Origin: Moraxella pluranimalium
Lineage (GTDB): Bacteria; Pseudomonadota; Gammaproteobacteria; Pseudomonadales; Moraxellaceae
Length of the DNA stretch: 64,000 nt
NCBI RefSeq assembly: GCF_002014825.1
Contig: NZ_MUYU01000006.1
Span: forward strand, 62,001-126,000
Direction: 5' to 3'
The number at the start of each line of letters is the position of its first letter. Within the stretch, counting starts at the first letter, position 1. This document shows positions 41,378 through 48,574 of this stretch, in pieces. The notes under the pieces are model-generated. The model saw only the letters and a list, made by a program, of their open reading frames with translations. It had not been told where the DNA came from and searched no databases. Position numbers and translations under genes: made by a program.

Positions 41378-42166
41378 TTATTTGGTAAAAAAATACCCCG
41401 TCTGCGGACTGCTTGCCTGTGCCATATAGCGAGCAGGCATACGACCTGCCAGATAAGCTTCACGACCTGCGATGACGGCGTGTTTCATGGCAGATGCCAT
41501 CAGTACAGGATTTTTGGCATGGGCAATGGCGGTGTTCATCAGCACGCCATCACAGCCAAGCTCCATCGCAATGGCGGCATCTGATGCCGTACCGACACCA
41601 GCATCGACCAGTACAGGCACTTGGGTTTGTTCGATGATCAGGCTCAGCGTGTGGCGGTTGAGTAGCCCAAGCCCTGAGCCAATCAGACTGCCCAATGGCA
41701 TGATGGCGACACAGCCCATGCTCTCAAGCTCCTTGGCGACGATGGGGTCATCTGAAGTATAGACCATCACTTCAAAGCCATCATCAATCAGCACTTGGGC
41801 GGCCTTGACAGTTTCGATGACATTCGGGTAGAGATTTTTGTCATCGCCAAGTACTTCTAGCTTGACCAGATTGTGCCCGTCAAGCAGTTCACGAGCCAGC
41901 ATACAGGTACGCACCGCACTATCAGCATCAAAACAGCCTGCGGTATTTGGCAAAATGGTATAACGCTCAGGCGAGATGACATCAAGTAGATTTGGCTCAT
42001 CTTTGTTTTGACCGATATTGGTGCGACGAATGGCGACGGTGACGATTTCGGCACCGCTGGCATCGATGGCGGCAGCGGTTTCGGTCAAATCTTTATATTT
42101 GCCTGTGCCGACCAGCAGGCGAGAGCCAAAGGTGCGAGAGCCGATGGTGAGTAAGTCTGCGCTCAT
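41378..42166 (-). CDS. thiG: Thiazole synthase ThiG
   Basis: ThiG assembles the thiazole phosphate of thiamine from DXP, dehydroglycine and ThiS thiocarboxylate. The 262-residue TIM barrel shows [17 protein letters not shown] at the start, the Schiff-base lysine in [17 protein letters not shown] (about residues 95-111), and [12 protein letters not shown] and [20 protein letters not shown] (phosphate binding). No thiS gene is visible in the 187 bases upstream, so the sulfur carrier must be encoded elsewhere. No TPP riboswitch-like sequence was seen upstream. Confidence 0.96.
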   Translation of the reverse strand: MSADLLTIGSRTFGSRLLVGTGKYKDLTETAAAIDASGAEIVTVAIRRTNIGQNKDEPNLLDVISPERYTILPNTAGCFDADSAVRTCMLARELLDGHNLVKLEVLGDDKNLYPNVIETVKAAQVLIDDGFEVMVYTSDDPIVAKELESMGCVAIMPLGSLIGSGLGLLNRHTLSLIIEQTQVPVLVDAGVGTASDAAIAMELGCDGVLMNTAIAHAKNPVLMASAMKHAVIAGREAYLAGRMPARYMAQASSPQTGYFFTK

Positions 42167-42314
42167 GGATAATCCTTGTGTGTAAATCAGCTGATATGCT
42201 CAAATTATGCTCAAATATTGTACAGTATAACGGCTGTCGATGCGATGGTAAAGGGTTTTTAGCAAAATGCTGGGTGTCAGAATAAAGGGAAAGGGTAGTG
42301 ATAGGCAAGCGGAT

Positions 42315-42346
42315 AATCAAAAAGCCCACCGAATATCGATGAGCTT
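42315..42346 (-). terminator. Terminator of the tRNA cluster
   Basis: On the minus strand AAGCTCATCGA / TCGGTGGGCTT pair through 11 bp (two G-U) with a short loop and are followed by TTTTTGATT, just past tRNA-His. Confidence 0.8.
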
Positions 42347-42353
42347 TGATAAA

Positions 42354-42430
42354 TGGGGCGACTGATGGGACTCGAACCCACGACAACCGAGATCACAACC
42401 CGGGGCTCTACCAACTGAGCTACAGCCGCC
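42354..42430 (-). tRNA. tRNA-His (GTG)
   Basis: A 77-base cloverleaf including the extra 5' G typical of tRNA-His and an encoded CCA. The anticodon loop reads TTGTGAT, anticodon GTG; T-loop GGTTCGAGTCC. Acceptor arm GGCGGCT pairs with AGTCGCC, followed by the unpaired C specific to histidine tRNAs. Confidence 0.95.
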
Positions 42431-42452
42431 ATAATTTTAAGTAGCAGGCAAA

Positions 42453-42529
42453 TGGCGCGCCTGGCAGGATTCGAACCTGCGACCACCTGCTTAGAAGGCA
42501 GATGCTCTATCCAACTGAGCTACAGGCGC
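42453..42529 (-). tRNA. tRNA-Arg (TCT)
   Basis: A 77-base tRNA with encoded CCA. Acceptor GCGCCTG / CAGGCGC; anticodon loop CTTCTAA, anticodon TCT, reading AGA. D-arm AGCTCAGTTGGATAGAGC and T-loop GGTTCGAATCC are standard. Confidence 0.96.
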
Positions 42530-42563
42530 TCTAGTGGCTTAGGATGTTGGTGTCTTTACCAAC

Positions 42564-42584
42564 AAAAAAAGCCTGTTCGGCTTT
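42564..42584 (-). terminator. Hairpin with T run between tRNA-Pro and tRNA-Arg
   Basis: On the minus strand AAAGCC / GGCTTT with a five-base loop followed by T's, in the spacer just after tRNA-Pro. It could terminate part of the transcripts before tRNA-Arg and tRNA-His. Confidence 0.6.
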
Positions 42585-42589
42585 AAAAC

Positions 42590-42666
<77 letters not shown>

Positions 42667-42719
42667 AATTTTTCTTTAACTTCGAGCATTTTGTTCAGTA
42701 GCTCGTCGTTGTGGTGCGT

Positions 42720-42748
42720 ATGATACAGTGAAGTGCCTATGGTGTCAA
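42720..42748 (-). promoter_or_regulatory. Promoter of the tRNA cluster
   Basis: On the minus strand TTGACA (42748-42743), 17-base spacer, TATCAT (42725-42720): near-consensus sigma-70, 54 bases before tRNA-Pro. Confidence 0.75.
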
Positions 42749-42947
42749 CAATAAATTTCTAAAATTTTGCATAAAGTTTATAACTTATTGATTTTTATAT
42801 AGTTAATTTGATGATTGCTCAATGCTTGAGATATTGCCATCATGCTTGTCACAGATATATGGATGTGTCATGACACGCATGATGGCAATATAGCTAAGAG
42901 TTCACTCTTTATAAAGATTGCAAGATTTTTGGCTTTGTGTTACCAAT

Positions 42948-43262
42948 TTAGTCTTGTGGTTCTGCGACAATGGTCATGCCACACGCTGCCGCACCACGAG
43001 TACCGCCTGTCAGATGGATGATGGTGCGTGTCGGGTCAAGCTCGTTTAATAGCTCCACTGCTTTGACCGCCTTAGTGCCGCCACCGCACAGCACATAGAT
43101 GTCGCCATCGGTAGCGTCGAGCAGGGCTTGATTGAGCGTATCAAGTGGCTGAGACTTAGCGTGTTCGATATGACCTTCACGGTATTTGTCCGCATCACGC
43201 ACATCCCAAATGACCTTATCAGCAGTTGGGGTGAATTGGCTAATCTCTAATGTCTGAATCAT
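42948..43262 (-). CDS. Single-domain rhodanese-like protein
   Basis: A 104-residue rhodanese domain: VIWDVRDADKYREGHIEHAK (about residues 16-35) is the CH2A region, and YVLCGGGTKAVKAVELL holds the candidate active-site cysteine (about residue 60) in loop CGGGTK. Such proteins carry sulfane sulfur; the loop here is glycine-rich rather than the arginine-ended CxxxxR of thiosulfate sulfurtransferases, so substrate is uncertain. The frame opens 12 codons earlier, but AAGGAG sets the ATG at 43262. Divergent from the DUF4105 gene. Confidence 0.85.
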   Translation of the reverse strand: MIQTLEISQFTPTADKVIWDVRDADKYREGHIEHAKSQPLDTLNQALLDATDGDIYVLCGGGTKAVKAVELLNELDPTRTIIHLTGGTRGAAACGMTIVAEPQD

Positions 43263-43369
43263 AAAAAACTCCTTGCTTGTCAAAGTGGTTAGAATCAAAA
43301 AATCAAGGCTTTAGTGTAGCATATATGATATGATGGTAAAAATGGATTTTATAACACTGCGTGATTGCG

Positions 43370-44488
43370 ATGCCAAGCTTACCAAAATTCCTACAAAAAT
43401 CCTATCATCAGACAGCTGACACCAAGCCCAAATCAACTCGCCATCGACTGACAAGTATGGCGACGCATTGTGCATTTGGGCTGTGGACGGCGTCGGGCGG
43501 TCTTGTATTGTGGGTGCATAAGCCCTTTGGCGTGGCGACCTATCCTGCGATAGCGCTGATGGCATCTGCGTATGGGCTGAGTCTGCACCCTAGATATCGT
43601 CATGCAAGAGTGGCACTGGCGGTGGGGCTGGGTGTGATTAGTGTGTGGCTACTGTTATCAACACCGAGTAATGATAGAGCGTGGCAGGATGATGTCGCAC
43701 GCCAGCTAAGCTATGACAAAGCAGGTGATGTGATTACCATTCATAATGTGCGTAATTTTGAGTGGGTGAGCGAATTTAATTATCAGCCACGCTGGGAGAC
43801 TCGTCAGTATGATTTATCTAAGCTTGCGACGCTCGATTTGATTATCTCGATTTGGGATAATGATAATATTGCGCATACGCTATTGTCGTTTGGCTTTGAT
43901 GATGGGCAATATCTGACTTTTTCGGTGGAAATTCGCAAAGAAATCGGCGAATCTTTCTCATCAGTGGGTGGCTTTGTGCGACAGTACGAGATGACCGTCA
44001 TCGCCGCTGACGAAAAAGACATCATTTATACTCGCAGTAATGCCCGTGATGAGCGAGTGTATCTGTATCCGCTTCGCTATCCCAAGCAAAAAATCCGTCA
44101 GCTGTTTGTGGCACTGCTTGAGCAGGCGGATGCGCTTAGACTTGAGCCTGAATGGTACAATACGCTGACTGCCAACTGCACCACAGCGTTATTTGAACTC
44201 GTACGACAGATTGACCCTGTACCGATGGATTATCGAGTGCTATTGTCAGGGCGATTGCCCGAATATCTGTATGAGCTTGGTGCGATTGATAATCGTTTGC
44301 CCTTTGATGAATGGCGGCAGCTTGCCTTGATTAATACCAAAGTATCAAGTACGCCTGAACAGATGGCGACAACGGCAACTTTGTCATCGGCTGAATTTTC
44401 ACGACTGATTCGAGCGAATTTGCCAAATCGTCAGACATTGAGCCGTCAAGCATTGACAAAACAAACAGCGGACAAGGCGGATAATTGA
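43370..44488 (+). CDS. DUF4105 family membrane protein
   Basis: A 372-residue protein with two to three N-terminal membrane helices (about residues 29-47, 51-68 and 76-95), then a large domain with NVRNFEWVSEFNYQPRWETR, YLTFSVEIRKEIGESFS and NTLTANCTTALFELVRQI, the latter holding the conserved Asn-Cys pair of DUF4105. The family looks like a membrane-bound NlpC/P60-related cysteine peptidase or amidase fold (Cys in NCTT), but activity is not established. Start could be the GTG at 43361; the ATG at 43370 was taken. Confidence 0.82.
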   Translation: MPSLPKFLQKSYHQTADTKPKSTRHRLTSMATHCAFGLWTASGGLVLWVHKPFGVATYPAIALMASAYGLSLHPRYRHARVALAVGLGVISVWLLLSTPSNDRAWQDDVARQLSYDKAGDVITIHNVRNFEWVSEFNYQPRWETRQYDLSKLATLDLIISIWDNDNIAHTLLSFGFDDGQYLTFSVEIRKEIGESFSSVGGFVRQYEMTVIAADEKDIIYTRSNARDERVYLYPLRYPKQKIRQLFVALLEQADALRLEPEWYNTLTANCTTALFELVRQIDPVPMDYRVLLSGRLPEYLYELGAIDNRLPFDEWRQLALINTKVSSTPEQMATTATLSSAEFSRLIRANLPNRQTLSRQALTKQTADKADN

Positions 44489-44583
44489 CATAAAACGCTC
44501 AAAAATCATCAATATTAAATCTTGTAAAATCAATGAGTTATAAACTATTTTTTTATTTATGACAAATTTGTCAAAAAAATGCT

Positions 44584-44610
44584 TGCCAAAATTTCAAAAC
44601 TCTATATAAT
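44584..44610 (+). promoter_or_regulatory. Promoter of tRNA-Leu
   Basis: TATAAT (44605-44610), perfect -10, with TTGCCA (44584-44589) as -35 at a slightly short 15-base spacing; 52 bases before the tRNA. Confidence 0.6.
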
Positions 44611-44661
44611 ACGCACCATCAAGACGACGCAGTGATGCGAATAACTTGATAATCAAAACTT

Positions 44662-44746
44662 GGGGTCGTGGCGGAATTGGTAGACGCACTGGATTTAGGT
44701 TCCAGCGCCGCGAGGTGTGAGAGTTCGAGTCTCTCCGACCCCACCA
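44662..44746 (+). tRNA. tRNA-Leu (TAG)
   Basis: An 85-base class II tRNA with a long variable arm (GCGCCGCGAGGTGTG region) and an encoded CCA. Acceptor GGGGTCG / CGACCCC; anticodon loop TTTAGGT, anticodon TAG. T-loop AGTTCGAGTCT. A terminator follows. Confidence 0.97.
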
Positions 44747-44752
44747 AATTCC

Positions 44753-44786
44753 AAAAAAGAGACTGGCGAAAGCTGGTCTTTTTTTA
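44753..44786 (+). terminator. Terminator of tRNA-Leu
   Basis: AGACTGGC / GCTGGTCT stem with a GAAA tetraloop (two G-T pairs) and seven T after it. Confidence 0.82.
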
Positions 44787-44982
44787 TTGCCAAAAATTTT
44801 GCTCATATAGCCAATCATACCGATAAGACTGATAAGATAAGCGATTTGATTGATCACTTGATATGGGTAAAAAGTCCTTAAATTACAGGGCGTTGAGCAA
44901 TTTAAGCATTGGGTGCTGACGATGGGTGATATATCGGTGATGCATCGTGGTGCAATTGTGCATAAATGGCGTTGATTTAAGC

Positions 44983-45846
44983 TTAGGACTTGGTGGAATT
45001 TGACACTGGTACGCCTACAGAACACAGCGCCGAACCAATCACTAATGCAATGCCAAGCCACGACAGCCAAGGTAGACTATCGCCAAATGCAATCATCGCC
45101 ATCACAAGTCCAATCACAGGCTCTAATGCTAATAAAAATCCTGCGATGACAGCATTGGATTTTGCCAATCCTTTATTCCAAAACACCATTGCCAAATAGC
45201 TACACGCCACGCCCAGATAGAGTACTGATGAGATTGCTGTTGCGGTGGTGGGTAGTTGCCATTGCTTGGCAAAAATCACGGTCAAAGGCAGACAGCTAAT
45301 CGCCCCAAACACAATGCTGACCGTCGTATAAGCCTGCGATGACATCTGTGCGATAATAGATTTGCTGACAAACATACAAAGGATAAAGCTAAGACAACCA
45401 AGCATCACCAGCAGACACCCTAATAGGCTGATTTGTCCACTGCCTTTGGCGGCAAAAATCATCATAAAAATCCCCACAAATGCCACAATACTTAGCACAA
45501 AATCCATCATGCGTGCCCGCAGTCCAAAACAAAAATGCCCCACAAGCACGGATAACAAAGGATTGAGCCCCAAAATAGCAATCGCACTCGATGCCGAAGT
45601 CATCGATAAACCCACAAACTGCAACACAAAGCAAACAGGCAATGTCAAAAATGACAATAGCCATACCATCGGCTGTTTGCCCGTTGGGATACGGCGATAC
45701 GCAGGCAAAAATATAGGCAGGACAATCAGCGCACCAATCACAAGCCGAATCTGCACCAGTATCACAGGGTCAAGCTCATTGGTAGTACTTTTGCCAACAA
45801 TGAATGAGCTTGCCCAGATGATGATACAAAGTAGCAGATAAATCAT
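44983..45846 (-). CDS. EamA/DMT-family transporter
   Basis: A 287-residue inner-membrane protein with about ten helices in two EamA repeats; the first starts IYLLLCIIIWASSFIVGKST with the Pro/Arg-containing LVQIRLVIGALIVLPIFLP helix, the second around residue 150-275 with YLAMVFWNKGLAKSNAVIAG and LLALEPVIGLVMAMIAFGD. This is the drug/metabolite transporter layout, usually exporting amino acids or small metabolites. Substrate not predictable. Same strand as the nuclease-like gene 29 bases upstream. Confidence 0.9.
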   Translation of the reverse strand: MIYLLLCIIIWASSFIVGKSTTNELDPVILVQIRLVIGALIVLPIFLPAYRRIPTGKQPMVWLLSFLTLPVCFVLQFVGLSMTSASSAIAILGLNPLLSVLVGHFCFGLRARMMDFVLSIVAFVGIFMMIFAAKGSGQISLLGCLLVMLGCLSFILCMFVSKSIIAQMSSQAYTTVSIVFGAISCLPLTVIFAKQWQLPTTATAISSVLYLGVACSYLAMVFWNKGLAKSNAVIAGFLLALEPVIGLVMAMIAFGDSLPWLSWLGIALVIGSALCSVGVPVSNSTKS

Positions 45847-45875
45847 GATAAATGGCTGATGGTGCGGTCAGTTGG

Positions 45876-46976
45876 TCAGTTGGTCTTTTTCGCCTTGCGG
45901 TAGTCTTCAGGATAGATGGGGTTGGGGGCTGACCACAGACCGATGCCTTGACTCTTGGCTTGGGTCTCAAGCAGTAGATAATCGCTGTCGGTCATATAGG
46001 CACGATACGCCCATGCATAGCCTGTGGCGACCATCAGTTTATTGACATTTTTGCCATCGACGAACACTTCGGCGACGGTGCGTCCGTAGCGGTCCTTATC
46101 ATGCACGGCTAATGCGACTTGCTTATCAAAAATCAGCTCAGAGAGTTGTTTTTTGGCAGCTTGTCCAAAGTCTTGTCCTTTTTCGGGGGCGTCGATTTGG
46201 GCAAAGCGGATTTTGAGCTGTTGATTTTGTTTATCTAGGCAAGTGGCGGTATCGCCATCAGAGATACCGACGATACGGCAGGTGATGGCATTGGTGTCGT
46301 CCGATGGGTTTGATTGTATATCAGCACTGTCAGCAGATGGCTTGGTGCTTGATGTGCTACCGCTAAGCTTGGCAAGTTGGTCGCTAAGCGTTTGCACCGA
46401 GCGTTGTAGCTTGATGATGGGTTCGGTGATGGGTGTGCTGATGTCTTTGATGGCATCATGAATGCTGTTGGATAAGCTGTCATCTTGATTGGCTGTCTTG
46501 GCGGTGCTTTGATTGCTCTCTTTGCCATCTGTATCAGCACCGAGCAAGATGCCGTCGCTCATACCATCACTGATGCTGTCGGCGGCTTGTTTGGCACGCT
46601 GTGTGGCAATTGCTTGCGCTTGGCTTGCGATTTGGGCGCTGGTGTCTAGCGTGGCGGTGGGGTTGTGGTCACGATTACCGACAATCACCGAGACAATCAA
46701 GCCAAGCACAGTCAGCACAAGGCTAGTCGCCACATGGGTTAAAACTCGCCATCTGAGACGGCTAATCACAGGCGGCGCAAGCAAGATACCGGCAATCAGC
46801 CATAGCACACCTGCAATGGGCTGAACCATCATCATGGCAAATGCACACAGCACCATCACAAGCACCATCGCCCACAGTAGCAGGCGTTGCCACTGGGGCA
46901 ATGCGGTCAAGTGATGGATGGACGTGCTTTTTTTGGGTGTCTTGGCTTTGGTGCGACGCTTGGTGGGCTTTGCCAT
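45876..46976 (-). CDS. Membrane-tethered thermonuclease-like (SNase) protein
   Basis: A 366-residue protein: a lysine-rich basic N-terminus (about residues 1-22), two or three hydrophobic helices (about 33-58, 60-74 and 83-105), a long low-complexity linker (about 110-230, rich in Ser, Asp, Gln) and a C-terminal SNase domain (about 236-340). The nuclease domain has VGISDGDTATCLD, IRFAQIDAPEKGQDFG (calcium/catalytic arginine region), HDKDRYGRTVAEVFV and LMVATGYAWAYRAY, all as in Staphylococcus nuclease homologues. A TTG lies four codons upstream; the ATG at 46976 has GGA nearby and is preferred. Confidence 0.85.
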   Translation of the reverse strand: MAKPTKRRTKAKTPKKSTSIHHLTALPQWQRLLLWAMVLVMVLCAFAMMMVQPIAGVLWLIAGILLAPPVISRLRWRVLTHVATSLVLTVLGLIVSVIVGNRDHNPTATLDTSAQIASQAQAIATQRAKQAADSISDGMSDGILLGADTDGKESNQSTAKTANQDDSLSNSIHDAIKDISTPITEPIIKLQRSVQTLSDQLAKLSGSTSSTKPSADSADIQSNPSDDTNAITCRIVGISDGDTATCLDKQNQQLKIRFAQIDAPEKGQDFGQAAKKQLSELIFDKQVALAVHDKDRYGRTVAEVFVDGKNVNKLMVATGYAWAYRAYMTDSDYLLLETQAKSQGIGLWSAPNPIYPEDYRKAKKTN

Positions 46977-46994
46977 AAATTTGTCCAAATCCCT

Positions 46995-47777
46995 TTAGGC
47001 TTGCTCAAAGCGACGAAACACCCAGTTATCATCATCGCTGACACCTGAGTCAAAATAATAGCCATCGGTATCAAAGCCCTTGAGTGCTTCGGGGTCGGTG
47101 ATGCCGTGCTTGGCGGCGTAGTTCACCATCATGCCACGGGCTTTTTTGGCATAAAAGCTGATGACTTTGAATTTGCCATTTTTTTCATCTTCAAAGCGTG
47201 GCGTGATGATACGAGCGTTGATATTGCTAGGATTGACAGCGCCATAGTATTCGCTAGATGCCAGATTGACAAGCACATCCGAGCCACTCTCGGCGATACG
47301 CTCATTAATCAGATGGGTGATGGTATCGCCCCAATATTGATACAGATTGTCCGCTTGTGGTGTCTTAAATTTTGTCCCCATCTCAAGGCGATACGGTAGC
47401 ATCAAATCCAGTGGCTTAAGTAGTCCATACAAACCTGACAAAATCCCCAAATGCGTGTTCAGATAGCTGATTTCTTGTGCGTCAAGCGCATAAGCATCAA
47501 GCCCTGTATAGACATCGCCATCAAACAAATACACCGCAGGCTTGGCATCATCGCCAAATGGATACGCCCAGCGCTGATTGCGTGCGACATTGAGCTCTGC
47601 AATCTTGGCAGACACGCCCATCAGCTCTTGGATGTCGAGCACATCGCAGTGCTTGAGCGTCTGCATGAGCGTTGTCGCATCATCAATCAGTGCAGGCGTG
47701 GTGTAGCTGTCCGCCAACGGTAGTGGCACGGGGGTTTTTTCGTCTAGGTTTTTTGCAGGTGAAATTAAAAAATACAT
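46995..47777 (-). CDS. yaaA: Peroxide stress protein YaaA (DUF328)
   Basis: YaaA lowers free iron and limits Fenton damage during hydrogen peroxide stress; related proteins bind DNA. The 260-residue protein starts MYFLISPAKNLDEKTP, the family hallmark, and has AIYLFDGDVYTGL-like (VYLFDGDVYTGLDA), GILSGLYGLLKPLDLMLPYR (about 106-125), NLASSEYYGAV and FKVISFYAKKARGMMVNYAA. The start at 47777 is chosen over one six codons upstream because it matches the family and GGAAAA precedes it. Confidence 0.95.
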   Translation of the reverse strand: MYFLISPAKNLDEKTPVPLPLADSYTTPALIDDATTLMQTLKHCDVLDIQELMGVSAKIAELNVARNQRWAYPFGDDAKPAVYLFDGDVYTGLDAYALDAQEISYLNTHLGILSGLYGLLKPLDLMLPYRLEMGTKFKTPQADNLYQYWGDTITHLINERIAESGSDVLVNLASSEYYGAVNPSNINARIITPRFEDEKNGKFKVISFYAKKARGMMVNYAAKHGITDPEALKGFDTDGYYFDSGVSDDDNWVFRRFEQA

Positions 47778-47974
47778 TGTAAATTTTCCAATCAATCAAC
47801 AGAAATTATCCATCATTATAACAAATTTAGCCAGCAAATGCTGACTGCGTGGGCTGTGATTATTGATTGAGTTTTTGGGTGAAGTTTTATACAATTTTGG
47901 GCAAGGCGGTTTATCAAAACCAATTTATCAACAGTGAATAACCAAATATCACAAGGAAGTAGCAGGCAAGTCGT

Positions 47975-48390
47975 ATGAGTATCATCCATCAATTTATCAC
48001 GATTAATGAGTATCAGCGTATCGGCGAGATTATCTTGGATAATCCAAATTCGCTCAACGCCCAGACTTATGACATGGTCAAAACCACATCCAAGCTACTC
48101 AGCACTTGGGCGGATGATGCGTCGGTGGTGGCGGTGCTGATGCGTGGTGCAGGGCAAAAGGCGTTTTGTGCAGGCGGTGATATTCGTGGGCTGTATCATG
48201 CTTATAATAGTGAGATTTTCCCCAATCCCGAGCCGCTTAAGTTCTTTCAGGTGGAATATGGGCTATGTAAGCAGATTAATAGCTATGCCAAGCCCATCAT
48301 CGTCTGGGCAAGCGGTATCGTGATGGGCGGTGGTATGGGGCTTGCCACGCCGTGCAGTCATCGCATCGTCAGTGAGACGACGATGATGGC
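47975..48390 (+). pseudogene. Enoyl-CoA hydratase/3-hydroxyisobutyryl-CoA hydrolase-type gene cut by the transposon
   Basis: The first 138 or so codons match the crotonase superfamily, closest by eye to the ECH_2 (HIBYL-CoA hydrolase) branch: KAFCAGGDIRGLYHAYNSEI forms one side of the oxyanion hole and GIVMGGGMGLATPCSHRIV the other. The protein then stops matching after SETTMMA, exactly where TGTGAATTTC begins the repeat-bearing sequence; the frame runs on to 48511 through transposon-end sequence. The catalytic residues that normally follow this point (about 100-200 residues) are missing, so the product should be inactive. The rest of the gene is expected past the far transposon end, outside the window. 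Confidence 0.85.
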
Positions 48391-48400
48391 TGTGAATTTC

Positions 48401-48475
48401 CGAAATAAATGTCACTCTTTCGAAATAAATGTCACCTTTTATGATTTTTTCAAAATCTTCCGAAATAAATGTCAC
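48401..48475 (+). repeat. Three direct repeats of a 15-mer at the transposon end
   Basis: CGAAATAAATGTCAC occurs at 48401-48415, 48421-48435 and 48461-48475. Start-to-start distances are exactly 20 and 40 bp, that is two and four helical turns, putting all copies on one DNA face. Downstream each is followed by a pyrimidine pair and TTT. This is like TnsB-type transposase binding sites at Tn7-like ends. Confidence 0.8.
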
Positions 48476-48574
48476 CTTTTTCACCCAGTCTTTAATCTAA
48501 CTCTACGGTAAACCCTATTTATTCTAAGCTGCTGAACAACTCATCTTCTTTAAGCAATTTAATGGGAGGTCAAA

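Noticed and set aside
42167..42353. Possible thiS gene or TPP riboswitch upstream of thiG
   Set aside because: No frame with a Gly-Gly end was found and no CUGAGA-type riboswitch core is visible.
48401..48475. Short repeats resembling a small CRISPR array
   Set aside because: Repeats are only 15 bp, gaps are 5 and 25 bases, and no cas genes are present; spacing by helical turns and position at a gene break fit a transposon end.
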